Below, piece after piece: positions 1 to 9,740 of a stretch of 64,000 nt of DNA. The position numbers were made by a program, and so were the translations under genes. Position 1 is the stretch's first letter. Each line of letters opens with the position of its first letter. The stretch spans positions 1,116,001 through 1,180,000 of the forward strand of contig CM073200.1 of assembly GCA_037042915.1 (NCBI GenBank), in the 5' to 3' direction. This DNA is from Auricularia sp. M13 (lineage: Eukaryota; Basidiomycota; Agaricomycetes; Auriculariales; Auriculariaceae). A model generated the notes under the pieces. The model was not told the DNA's origin. It saw nothing but the letters and a program-made list of their open reading frames with translations, and ran no database searches.

Positions 1-516
1 CATTCTCTATACACCGCTCATGTCGATCCCCACCTTATCTGGAGCACAGAAGTGACGGGCCTCGGAACTCTGGCACAACAAGGGAGATTAGAAGCAGTGC
101 AGTTGGCATACCTAAGACTAAGACGGTTACTGGGCCTTCAGAAACGATCACAGCGCTGTATCTTGTTCACGGAAACGGGCCTGTGGCCACTCCGATACCG
201 ACGCCTCACTCTACAGCTGGGATACGTCACTTATGCGTTGACGCAGCCAGAGAATCACTTGGCCGCAGTTGCGCTGGAGGCGCAATCAAAACTGTGCAAT
301 GAAGGGCGAACATGCTGGCTATCGGACCTGAAGCACCACCTATACTCCTGCAATGTGGATTTGGAGATGCCTATTAGCACAGCAACAGTATGCAATAGTG
401 TAGCAGCGTTGAAGAAAAGCATGCAAGATGCATTGCTCCACGAAGTATCGGCCTCACCGAAACTCAGCATACTACATCACAGGGTGGAATACACGACCAA
501 GGGACGGGTCGACGCA

Positions 517-1288
517 GGCCCCCGGCTTATCCTATGAGAGGTCCGATCCGGCCGGGGTCCCGTTTGGGGGGCGGAAAACCGCTCTCAAGGGCCAATTTGG
601 GGGGCGGAAGATCCAACATCGGAAATTGCCGAATGCTTTTCCCACGGTTCAGAATTGCGCTGGCTGGGCCGGGAAAAAAAAATCCCAAAGCATAAATCGG
701 CCTAGGCAGGTGTCATATTAGCATAGGACTGTTGAATATCTTTATTTGAGTGCTAAAGTCCTTGATTCCGCCTTGATTCACAGATACTTGAGCATCCTTC
801 CCCGGCGCTATCAGCGATATCGGGCCTTTAAGCAAACAAAGGCTACGAAGCTGTAAAGATTGAGGCACAGAAAGGTGAGCTGAGCATGACAAGACATAGA
901 TCGGGTGTATCCCGATGCTAGAGAGTTGCCATGGACGTCAAATTGCGACAACATACAGTAGCAACCAGTGTCAATATGCTGCTGCCAGTATGGTCCTCAG
1001 GAGCATAGAGAGCTGCAAGTAAGGACAGAGCTAGAAGAAGATATTTGTAGCAAATGCAGTTGATGGTGAAGGGAATGGCCAATGTTCAGCTACTCATGGC
1101 TCATCGGGTCCAAGGATGCCAGGCCATCTGCGACCATGGCCGTCTGGAGGATGATTTGGGGGCGGGAAGATCTGAGCTCGGCGCTGCGCGCCGGCCATCT
1201 GGGGGCGGGAGGATCGGAGGTGCGCCCTCTGCGAGGGCGCGATGTGGGGGCGGAGGATCGGACCTCAATCGGGATAAGCCGGGGGCCT
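517..1288. mobile_element. Inverted-repeat DNA element inserted in the LINE
   Basis: The LINE frame is cut by 772 bp bounded by inverted repeats GGCCCCCGGCTTATCC (left) and GGATAAGCCGGGGGCC plus one base (right); the similarity continues to GAGGTCCGATCC. The flanks carry the same 9 bp, GTCGACGCA, at 508-516 and 1289-1297, the expected target-site duplication. A G-rich motif close to TTTGGGGGCGG recurs inside both ends (near 565, 597, 1157, 1198 and 1245), as subterminal repeats do. There is no transposase reading frame, so it is non-autonomous. The 9 bp duplication fits Mutator-like elements, but KDZ-type elements cannot be excluded. Confidence 0.72.
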
Positions 1289-1491
1289 GTCGACGCACCT
1301 GTGATGAAGTTCCGTCAGTATCTGCGCATCGAAAATAGGGCTAGTAGAGAGGCCCTCACCAGACTGCTCGTCTCGGACCATCGACTGTCGGTAGAATTCC
1401 TTCGGCGCCGAACGAGGGAGAGACCCAATGGCGTACCTCGCGAAGAACGCCTCTGTCATATCTGCATTGAGAAGGTAGAGGATCCGATACA

Positions 1492-1539
1492 CGCGCTTTT
1501 TGAGTGCCGCGCTTTTTGAGTGCCGCGCTTTTTGAGTGC
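1492..1539 (+). repeat. 16 bp x 3 tandem duplication in LINE ORF
   Basis: Three perfect copies of CGCGCTTTTTGAGTGC lie head to tail. Sixteen is not a multiple of three, so the array shifts the LINE frame and brings in a TGA. Confidence 0.9.
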
Positions 1540-1848
1540 CGCTCCTCTCTCGAGCTCATCTGCTGCAGGGAAGATTTCTGGCGGCAATGCGGGGAAATCC
1601 TTCGCAAACTTGACTCGCAAGCATGCGACCAGCGTTCAAAGAGGAAATCTCCTCCCTCACTCCCGCCTCTAACATCCTTACGCGACATGCAGCCGACGGA
1701 GGTATTGTTTGCACTCCTGGCCACAGAGCCGACCGCGCAAATCCTCGCCGTTTTCGCTATGAAAATCATGCACATATTTGATGGTCTAGAGCGCTATGTC
1801 CCTGACCGACAGCCGGACTGGGACTTGGCTAGTGATGGTGAAAACTAG

Positions 1849-3014
1849 ACAGTATGTTGCTGGATGGCGTTGCGCACTTGACGGGCGCCTCGTGAAGGTG
1901 ACATTGGGCAAATCCCAATGATCACGCACCATCTCGGGGTCCCCGAAAACTGCCTCGCAGAAAGGCAACGTACTTGGGTGGGTGGGATGGCCCATCCTCC
2001 GGGGAGATACGTCTCTACTGTCGAGGCTGACGCGGGTAGTTCTGAACAGGACCGCTAAAACCCGACTTCCTTCCTTCCTTTTTTCCATCCAGTGCCTGGC
2101 CACAAGAACTGCCGTGCCAGCCTCAACGCCGACAAAGACCAAACAAAGACACAGCTCGAGACGGCCCAGTGCTGTGTCCACGATTCCGCTGTTGGCTCAC
2201 GCGGTCGAGCATGTTGCTGGGCTAGACGTGCATGGGCCAGGCTGCTCGAAGCTATATGATGGTCACTGGATTACCCTTTCTCCGAACTGCGCTCGTCACC
2301 ATTAATAGTCTAAGTCTGCTTCTTTTGCATCTCTTGCCGCTGCTCAAGATATCGTGCGCGTCCGGACCACTCGCTCCATTGCTCAGCACTTTCCCACGCT
2401 CGCTGTCGTCTATTGCCGCGGGACCATGCACAAATACCAACGTGCCATTCGTGGAGTAACTCATTATCCATGACGACGCCACCGGCGAGACGCACACCGT
2501 CCCTTGCAAGCTTGGCACCGCGCTGCACGGTGGAGAGCTGCTCTCCCGAACTCTTACTCGTCCATAAAGCAGCTCCCTGCTCGTAGCGGCGACACAGTCG
2601 ACATTCCTATGCACTGCGCCTGACGAAACAATATCTCACATTCCCCACGCCCTCACGCATCCTCAATCGTGTTTGCCAGAATGGCTGGTATTGCGCCGCT
2701 TCGAAAACGGCCCGCACCCCAGGGGTGCGCCCGCAAACCCGTCACATTCCGGAAACCTCGTAGCCGTGTGCTCGACTTGTGACTTTCAATTCTTGATATA
2801 ATTCTCATGGTCAGCTCTCGTGCCGTCACGACTGCTCCGCACTGCTCCTCCCAAACAATTCCAATACAAATACAATCCAAGCGCCCCTTGTGAAGCACAC
2901 TGCGGATTGAGGGGACCAGACGTCTGTCCCCGAGAGGGACGGGCCGAGCAGCGCAAAGAAGCTGTCGCAATCGCATGTTTCGACTTGACTGGCTGCAGGC
3001 GAACGAAAAGGCTG
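1849..3014. other. No gene recognised
   Basis: This stretch downstream of the LINE holds only short overlapping frames on both strands, with no start, intron or family motif that I could support. Confidence 0.5.
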
Positions 3015-3929
3015 TCAAATATCCACGCTTGTGCTACTCGTGCAACTGTGCGACTGGGGCAGCATGTGCGACGTAGAGAGATTGCATGGCTGTGGAGCGG
3101 CGCAGGTTGCCCGTTGGATGCGGGTCACCATCTTCGCAGACTCCCTGAACGTTGAAGTAAGAATCCTGAGATCCGAGAGCAGTCGCATGCATTCCGTTAC
3201 TGTGGTAGTGGGTATGAGTACCCGAGTCCGCGCTGTTTTTAGATACGGAAGAGCTTTGAGATAGATCGCATGGAATGATAGCTCGAGTCGACCGAGAAGC
3301 TCGCCAGAGACTCTACCATAACCCAGGGATGCCGTCGCGGAGATCCAGTCATGATACTGGAAAACGTATGCAACGATGTCGCGCTTGTGCAGTTCACGAT
3401 ACAGCTCATGGCGTTTAATCCAAGCGAGATGAGGCGCGCAGGGACTCCACATCTGAGGGTAAAGCATTGGGTCGTGCGGTCCGAGACGAAAGTCGCTTCT
3501 AATGAGAGGGTACTCCTCTGGCAGCAGTTGGGGAATGTCGGCACCAGCAGACAAGGAGCACACGTATTGACCTCTGTGACCTAATGCGACAGTCTGAACG
3601 GAGCCAGGATATTGCTCGGTCGATAGACGAGGACAGGAAACCGGGACAAGCTCGGGTGGTGAGTCTCCATCCCCACGCCGGGAGAGGTATCCTGGTTGCA
3701 ATGGGTCAATGGAGTCCAATGGCAAGAGTATAAGTAGATTTCCTGTGATGTCTGCGGCGAGTAGCAGCTGCGCGCAAAAATCTGCACACAACGATGTGGT
3801 GGTGATCGATGTTGCGATGAAGGCGATTCCAAGGACGAAGCGCAGGAGTGGGGATGTATTAGATCGTGCACCCCCAAATGAGGATACACTGTTGCTGACG
3901 AGACTGTCTGCGCCCACAAATGTGGACAC
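3015..3929 (-). CDS. Hypothetical protein, 5' end unresolved
   Basis: An uninterrupted frame of about 304 codons. The frame opens without an ATG: the first in-frame methionine is about half way in, so upstream exons or internal introns are likely. The N-terminal part is hydrophobic (around LLRFVLGIAFIATSITTTS, possibly a membrane segment). The C-terminal 150 residues look like a soluble, protein-like domain, with aromatic and charged stretches such as HELYRELHKRDIVAYVFQYH and LGRLELSFHAIYLKALPYL. I do not recognise a named family. The length of the open frame and its protein-like composition argue that it is, or recently was, coding. Confidence 0.5.
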   Translation of the reverse strand: MSTFVGADSLVSNSVSSFGGARSNTSPLLRFVLGIAFIATSITTTSLCADFCAQLLLAADITGNLLILLPLDSIDPLQPGYLSRRGDGDSPPELVPVSCPRLSTEQYPGSVQTVALGHRGQYVCSLSAGADIPQLLPEEYPLIRSDFRLGPHDPMLYPQMWSPCAPHLAWIKRHELYRELHKRDIVAYVFQYHDWISATASLGYGRVSGELLGRLELSFHAIYLKALPYLKTARTRVLIPTTTVTECMRLLSDLRILTSTFRESAKMVTRIQRATCAAPQPCNLSTSHMLPQSHSCTSSTSVDI

Positions 3930-4089
3930 AAGAACTTGGGCGGATCAGAGACAAGGAGCGGAGTTTGAATGGACTTAGCCATTTCTGGCACTCGGCAACA
4001 CGTTCGACCGCACACGCATCCGACCCACCGCGCCGCCCCCATTTGGGGACGGTGCAATTGAACACAGGCTGTCCTCATTTGGGGGCGGT

Positions 4090-5593
4090 CTACCGAGCGC
4101 TGGCTACCGAATCACGGCGGGCGCTGTCAAGCTTGAGGTTCCCCAGGCCGCACCACCACCCAGCGTCCCAGGCATTTGCCTGGGACGCTTAAGCAAAGTA
4201 TTGTCAAGGCATTGAATCTTGCGCCATGGGCACCTCGGCCGCGCTGGTGCAATGTCTCGTGTTGCGTCGACGAGTTCGCCGTCAGGTCAGGTCAGTCGGT
4301 CAGCACACTCACCCTGTCTCGTCTAATCCGCATCACGCACGGCAGCAGCGGCGCGGCCAGCAGCGGGACAGGGCGATGCAGGTGCGCGTCAGGGCCCTGT
4401 GTTCCTTTCAGTGCCCTTCAGCAATGGCGAAAGCGACGACGGCGCCGCGGCTGCGGCGAGCTCTCGTGGTCCATCTAGGTGTGTGACTTACGTTTATATT
4501 TGAAATCTACTATATCCTCTAAGCTTTCTTCGACGCAGGTTCGCTTATCGAATAGATCGCGGGCCCTTCAAATATCCGAAGACGCCGAATGGCCTACTGC
4601 AAGCATCTCGGTGAGCTTTCCCCGCTCATAGTAAACCTCGACGAACTCATTTTTCGTAGTATTTGCTTACTGAATCATTTCTACTATCCGTTGGCGACTT
4701 GGACATTCGTCTGTAACGTAAACCTATTTTGTGTCCTAGGTCAAAGTCTGCTTCGTTCTTCTCGGTTTAATGTAATGAACATCCTATTGTCCTCCTGCCC
4801 TCCATCGTGCTGCCTGCCGCTGGCGATGCCAGCGTTTCTCCTTCCCATCCCAGCGACCGCCAGGATTGATCCATTTCGCGAGATCCTCGCGCGAGAAATC
4901 AGGAACAAAGTCACAAGCGCCAAGTCGCGTCAAGGATTCTGACGGCATGGGGAGGAAAAATGATATCTGTGCGGGGCCTTGATCAGCTCGGAACAATGAC
5001 TAGCAGAAAGTCTCACATCGTGTTTCTGGGAGAAATACTTCCAGCTCATCAATTGGAGCCGTGCTTCGAGTTGATTACTAGATGAAAGTGAGTAGGGGTC
5101 GAAAATCAGTTGGCAATATTAATCACTCACTCAGTGAAGAAGAGAACCCGGTATTCGTGCAGTCTGCTCTGCGCCGACTCGAAGTCGAGGTAGGCATCGG
5201 CTTTCACGCCTACCATGAGAACCGCGTCGTCATCCCTCGTCCAGCAACCGATGAGCTCTGCAGATAGGGCGCTCGCAAACCGCAGATTTGGACATGGCAT
5301 ACCGACAGGCGCGCAGGATCACGACGTCTGCTGTGCAACTTTCGCGCAGAGCTTATAGCAGCAACACGCATCATCGCTCTCGGCGCTGTCCCTTTCATTA
5401 GTCTCTGTTGTGCTTCTCCGAGACGACACAATGTAAGCGGCTTGCTGCTGCGGTCCTCCAGCAAATCGGCGCATCCCATTGTCCTACCTCCCCATTTATA
5501 GTCCCTTCCGTCGCGTCGTCCGAACGACGCGGATTTCTCCTGCTGAATCGCGCATCTCACCAGCTAACACATCGTTGCCGGGTCGTCCTCAAC
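4090..5593. other. Intergenic, no gene recognised
   Basis: Only short frames with low-complexity or shadow-like composition are present. The 3' part is the upstream region of the gene at 5594. Confidence 0.5.
5494..5500 (+). promoter_or_regulatory. TATA-like box
   Basis: TTTATA lies about 95 bp upstream of the ATG at 5594, in a pyrimidine-rich setting, a usual place for a fungal TATA box. Confidence 0.4.
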
Positions 5594-6237
5594 ATGACGT
5601 CGACAACGAAGGTGTGGAACCAGCTGGAAGGCACGGAGGAGCTCTTCGAGAAATGGAAGAAGAATCCTCTCTGGAACTGCGAACGCGGGCGGAACGAGTT
5701 GTCGAAGTTGGCGCGGTCGATGTACCAGGACTTCGAGAACAAGTTCCCCTCTGAGGCTGCGCAGGACGAGAATGGCTGGTATATCGTGCGTACACTCTCC
5801 AATCTGACATTGAAGTTGTTGACGGACTGTGAGCAGTACTTATATAACAAGGCGAAGAATGAGAAGAAGAAGACCAGTGACCTCGCGGTGACGAAGAAGG
5901 CGATGACGGCGCTCTTTCCGCCAAAGAAGAAACGCATGACTCCGGCTCGATTTCTCTTCTACGCGACGCACAAAGATGTGATTGCGCCCATTTCCCAGGC
6001 ACGGCAGGGTGAGGCCGAGAAGAAGAACGCTGGCAAGCGGAATGCTCTCTTGCAAACTGTCCTGAAGGAGTACATCACAGACAACCCCGTGAAGTACCAA
6101 GCCTTTACGGAGAGGATGGGAATCGCGCCCGAAGCTGACGACGAAGATGGTACCGATTCCGACGTAAAGCCCGATCCCGCGTACGTTCGCTGACCATCAC
6201 TCGCGTGCCTCTAATTTAACTCGCATACAGGTCATAG
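5594..6237 (+). CDS. Hypothetical lysine-rich protein
   Basis: The ATG at 5594 (context CAACATGACG) opens a charged protein of about 197 residues. An in-frame frame extends 62 codons upstream but looks like leader sequence. The middle is lysine-rich (NEKKKTSD, PPKKKRMTPARFLFYATH) and the C-terminus is acidic, suggesting a nuclear or nucleic-acid-binding role, but I see no domain I can name; a distant HMG-box-like fold is only a guess. The 3' end has a convincing 50 nt intron, 6181-6230 (GTACGT ... CTAAT ... ATACAG). Splicing it changes the tail from AYVR to AS and puts the stop at 6235-6237; without splicing the stop is at 6191-6193. Confidence 0.62.
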
Positions 6238-7177
6238 AGTCGTTCAAGACAAGGGCATATTCTGGACTGGTGGGCGTTTCATACAGGCTCTGCTCTGATC
6301 ATGGTCGTCGCCAGGAACGATGGCGAAAATGGACAGTGGAAGTAGAACCCTGATCCAGCCCGCTTTGCAGTCTCGGCACTCGGCGATAATGCCGAGTTCA
6401 CCGAGTTGATCTTGACGGGTGGATTCTCAGATAAGATTACGTAAACGCGAGCTCACATTTGCTCGTTGCAGAGCAGTATTAAGCCAGAGTTCCAGTGTGT
6501 ATTAAAGATAATATGCCAACCGCTTGACTAATCCGCACTGCAGTGGAAATAGACTGATTGTACCATGAGATCCCGTCATCTCGAATTAACCCCGCATATC
6601 AGGGACACTGCGGGATCTCCCGAGGGATCTCAAGTTACGAACAATCTGTGGAAACCAGACAAAGTACCAAGAAAAGCACTAGGATTGAGAGCTATACAAA
6701 GCACGGCCGCAACAAGACCGAAAACGCGAATACTACAGGGGATACACTGGAAGCGAGCTCAGGAAATTGTTAGACAAGGTACGGCTTCAACATCTTCGCG
6801 CAAGTGACCAAGAAAAGGAAATGAAATACAAGAAACGCGATCTCGTAGGGGGCGCGCCTGATAAACACCTCAAACCCGAGCGCAACGTCGACCACGACGA
6901 TAAAAACGACGGTGGCCCAATAGCCGATTTTGGGATGCCCCGCCGCCTTCCAAGGGTGCACATACAGATCAGCAATGGACTAAATGACGGTAAGATAAGA
7001 TCGCGCATTTATACGGAACGAACGTCGCGACTCACGCGCAGAAAATAGTAGACCATCGTGGCCCAGGACGCGCGCGCGTCCCCCAACACCCGGCGCGATG
7101 ATATCACGCTCTTCACGGGCGTGAGCACGTTTGATGTATCAAAAAGATCGAATTACTCACCAGGTTCACCTTCCTGT
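6238..7177. other. Intergenic, no gene recognised
   Basis: Several short overlapping frames exist (for example 6558-7048), but none has splice signals, a start context or a composition that supports a gene. Confidence 0.5.
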
Positions 7178-7773
7178 TAGTGTAGCCGATGTTCGGTTCG
7201 GTTCGGTTCGGGAGCCTTTTTTCCGAACCTCAAACCGAACCTCCTCCTGAACCATCAAACCCGAACCTGAGGTTCGGTTCGGGTTCGGTTCGGGGTTCGC
7301 ACCTCGAACACTGTGTATATATAGATAATGTTGTCTTGAACACCCCTCAGTGTACATAGGTGTAGTACTCAGTGTCTATAATGTTATATTGATCAATATC
7401 ACTGTTATTAAGCCCCTGAAATGCTAATCTCAAGTCTGGTGTCTAGCATATCAGCTTGTGGGAATGGATTACATCATCTTGATTGCTACCCAGCACCTCC
7501 CAAGCAGCTCTTGAGATCGGCTGAGGACCCTGGGTTAGGGGCAACATGCATTGTATAAACTGTCCCAGGTCATCTCACGTCCCAGATGCACACGATCAAC
7601 ACATGAAGCCATACTCAAGTGTGATCAGGTTCGGAGGTTCGGTTCGGTTCGAACAGGGTTCGGACGAGGTTCGGCCAGCTGCTGAACCTGAACCTGAACC
7701 ACCCCGAACCTCGGTTCGGTTCGGGTTCGGTTCGGGGTTCGGAAGGTTCGCGAACCGGACTCCGGCTACACTA
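7178..7773. mobile_element. hAT-type non-autonomous element (596 bp)
   Basis: The ends are inverted: TAGTGTAGCCG at the left and CGGCTACACTA at the right, and TAGTG fits the hAT terminal rule YARNG. An exact 8 bp target duplication, CTTCCTGT, flanks it at 7170-7177 and 7774-7781. Both ends carry many copies of GGTTCGG and its complement CCGAACC in roughly 120 bp blocks (7187-7305 and 7627-7755), typical of hAT subterminal transposase-binding repeats. The AT-richer centre has no transposase frame. The perfect duplication suggests a fairly recent insertion. Confidence 0.9.
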
Positions 7774-8309
7774 CTTCCTGTGAGGTCTGCCCAAGGACAT
7801 GATCCTGGGAGCCCTGCCTGGCCAGTGAGCCAGTGCCAGTGCCAGATGCTATAGAGGAGTCAGCACTGGCATTGTCATTTAGAGCACCTATGAACTCACC
7901 TCTGGAGTGCAGGCTGGGAACTTGGTTGATATGAGCAAGAGGAAGGATGGTGTGGTTGGCCATGGTGCAGGTAGAAAGAGGAGAAGAATAAGCTGCAGCT
8001 TCGAACTCAGCCGCCTATAACGCTTGCCCGGCGCGTACGTCGTCAAAATACCACTCGTTGTCTTTATTTTCGCTGTCATAATACCAGGCGCGGGCGCGAT
8101 CGTACATGATCGCGCCCACGATCACGTGCTGTGATGGAACGTGATCAACCGCCGATTCGGCGAGCACGCCCAAGAAATGCCACAATATCGCACTATCTAT
8201 TATTTGGCATGGCGAAGGCGATGGGAAGGGCGCGGTCAGAGCTAGCAGTCGAGTAGGAGTCGCTGTCGTCGTTGCTCACGGCGGCGAACGCGGCGCAGAA
8301 CAAGACGCA
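7774..8309. other. Intergenic
   Basis: There is no gene I can support. A short inverted repeat around GGCGCGATCGTACATGATCG (8091-8120) is present. A start at 8210 opens only a short frame, which may be a first exon of the next entry. Confidence 0.4.
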
Positions 8310-8765
8310 TTGCCATCGCTGCCGGCCCTCGCGCGTTGGAGCGACTCACCCTCCTCGACCTCGTCCCTCCACACAGGCATTTTTTGCTCGCCCTCGGCCG
8401 TTACTTCCAGCGGCATTTACGTCCCGCCGGCGCGCCGTGGCCACGGTCTGAGCGCGCGCTTCTCGTTCTCGTCTTCATCAGACGAGAGCGAGAGCTCCTT
8501 CCGCTCCTCGCAACGCTCCGTCAAGGACGAGGGCGTGCTGATGGACGCGACCAAAGTCGACCCCACCATCTACGACGCCGGCATAACCACCGTCCTTATG
8601 GGCGGCGCCCTGCTCGGCATGCATGGGCAGTGGGGCGGCAACGGCGTGCTAAGCGGACGCGCGATACCTGCGAGGAAGATACTTGCGGCACGACGTCGTG
8701 AACGGCAACGGCGGGTGGGGTGGCGAGGAATGTCGGTGAGCATGGTTAAGCGCCGGCGGCAATGA
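8310..8765 (+). CDS. Possible disordered hypothetical protein, exon boundaries unclear
   Basis: The frame is serine-rich (FSFSSSSDESESSFRSSQRS) and then carries DPTIYDAGITTVLMGGALLG. This resembles a short glycine/methionine motif (TVMTGGVMLG) that I recall from uncharacterised agaricomycete proteins. There is no convincing ATG at the start. A donor/acceptor pair upstream (an exon from 8210 joined near 8255) is possible but not established. The last part (RRRERQRRVGWRG) lies in GC-rich, repeat-like DNA and may be non-coding. Confidence 0.35.
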   Translation: MPSLPALARWSDSPSSTSSLHTGIFCSPSAVTSSGIYVPPARRGHGLSARFSFSSSSDESESSFRSSQRSVKDEGVLMDATKVDPTIYDAGITTVLMGGALLGMHGQWGGNGVLSGRAIPARKILAARRRERQRRVGWRGMSVSMVKRRRQ

Positions 8766-8920
8766 GTGGCCGATAAGCGCCGGCGGCGGGATGATATGAT
8801 GACGCCGGATTAAGCGCCGGTCTTTCGGAGGCAGGCTCGGGTAGCAGCACTGTCCGTGATGAGATAAATCTCAATATATCTCAAGTGCACTCAGATAAAT
8901 ATATGTAATCCTTCCCTCGC

Positions 8921-9240
8921 TCATGCCGCGCCTTGGCGCGGCATGAATACATTATATATAGGTGTAGAACACTTGGGATAATCCCAATTGACTGAGAGTC
9001 TTGGCATGCTGACGCTGGTGCAGTTTTTGACACGGGCCTTGCCAAACAGCTGCCAGTCGTTGGCCGGGGTGAACGCCTGGACGTCGGCACCGACGGTGCG
9101 GACGGCGTGGGACCCGGTGGCCGTGTATTGCACGTCCCAGGTCTCGGTGCCTTTGGAGGAAAATCTAGCGACTTGTACAGCCGTTGACACATTCCAGATG
9201 CGCAGGTCTTGTGGTGCGACCCAGCGTCGAGCTTGGTAGG
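8921..9240 (-). pseudogene. Probable eIF2A N-terminal propeller fragment
   Basis: Reading the minus strand gives a WD-like stretch with DLRIWNV, ETWDVQYTATGSHAVRTVG and DVQAFTPANDW. This resembles one blade of the N-terminal beta-propeller of translation initiation factor eIF2A (pattern W.(V/L)QYT....A.R.VG..(V/I)Q.F.PA.W). Only about 100 codons are present, out of some 600 in the full protein, with no flanking exons, so it is a fragment. Its neighbour upstream on the same strand is another housekeeping-gene fragment. The assignment is by remembered motif only. Confidence 0.45.
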
Positions 9241-9399
9241 CCGTTCCTACGTGGAAACGAGCGTGGCCAGAGGAGAAAAGCTGAAAGCAGCCACGTTCGG
9301 ATCCGCAAGCTCAAACACGAGCTCGCACGCGTCGGAGTTGATGATTTTCACACTTACAGTTACTCTGAGTACGATTCATGGCGAAGTGAAACTCTACTG

Positions 9400-9740
9400 A
9401 CCTGATTCTTGAGCGCGGACTGGCCAACAGCAGCGAGAAAATGGGTCCCTCATCCTCGTTAGCGCCGCCGAGCTCGCCGGAGTAACGCGGCGGAGGAACT
9501 GGTAGAGCTCGGATGAGCTGTCGCGCAGCTTGTGATTGCATGTGACGATGTGGAAGAACTTTTGCGCGTCGAGCGCGTGGCCAACGAGCAAGGTGATGTT
9601 GCGGTCGGTCGTCTTGATGATGTACGCGATCTTGCAGACGGCCTCGCAGCCGATGTACTCGAGACCATCCTAGGTCGGCTTTGCGAACGTCAGCCTCGTC
9701 TGCAGCATCGCGGCGATGCGCGAGAGCAGCGCGGGCTAGA
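9400..9740 (-). pseudogene. Fragment of a Rom1/Rom2-type Rho1 GEF (DEP domain)
   Basis: The minus strand encodes PALLSRIAAMLQTRLTF, then KIAYIIKTTDRNITLLVG, HALDAQKFFHIVTCNHKLRD and SSELYQF. This is very close to the DEP domain of fungal Rho guanine-nucleotide exchange factors of the Rom2 type, which activate Rho1 for cell-wall synthesis. An in-frame TAG falls between the first helix and the KIAYIIK block, and neither the DH, PH nor CNH domain follows. It is a dead fragment of a duplicated gene. The same strand carries the eIF2A-like fragment about 160 bp further on. Confidence 0.65.

Larger units (their letters stand above)
1..1848 (+). mobile_element. LINE (non-LTR retrotransposon) 3' remnant
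   Basis: This is the C-terminal end of a fungal LINE reverse-transcriptase polyprotein, in two blocks interrupted by an inserted DNA element. Block 1 (52-516) has the segment ILFTETGLWPLRYRRLTL, typical of the region after the RT domain in agaricomycete LINE proteins as I recall them. Block 2 (about 1298-1848) carries RQYLRIENRASREALTRLL and the terminal zinc-knuckle-like CHIC...H..FEC motif, ending in TAG at 1846-1848. A 16 bp triplication (1492-1539) brings a stop into the knuckle region, so the copy is dead. The 5' end (endonuclease and RT core) lies beyond the window's left edge. The family call rests on recalled motifs; the exact LINE clade is not determined. Confidence 0.72.
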
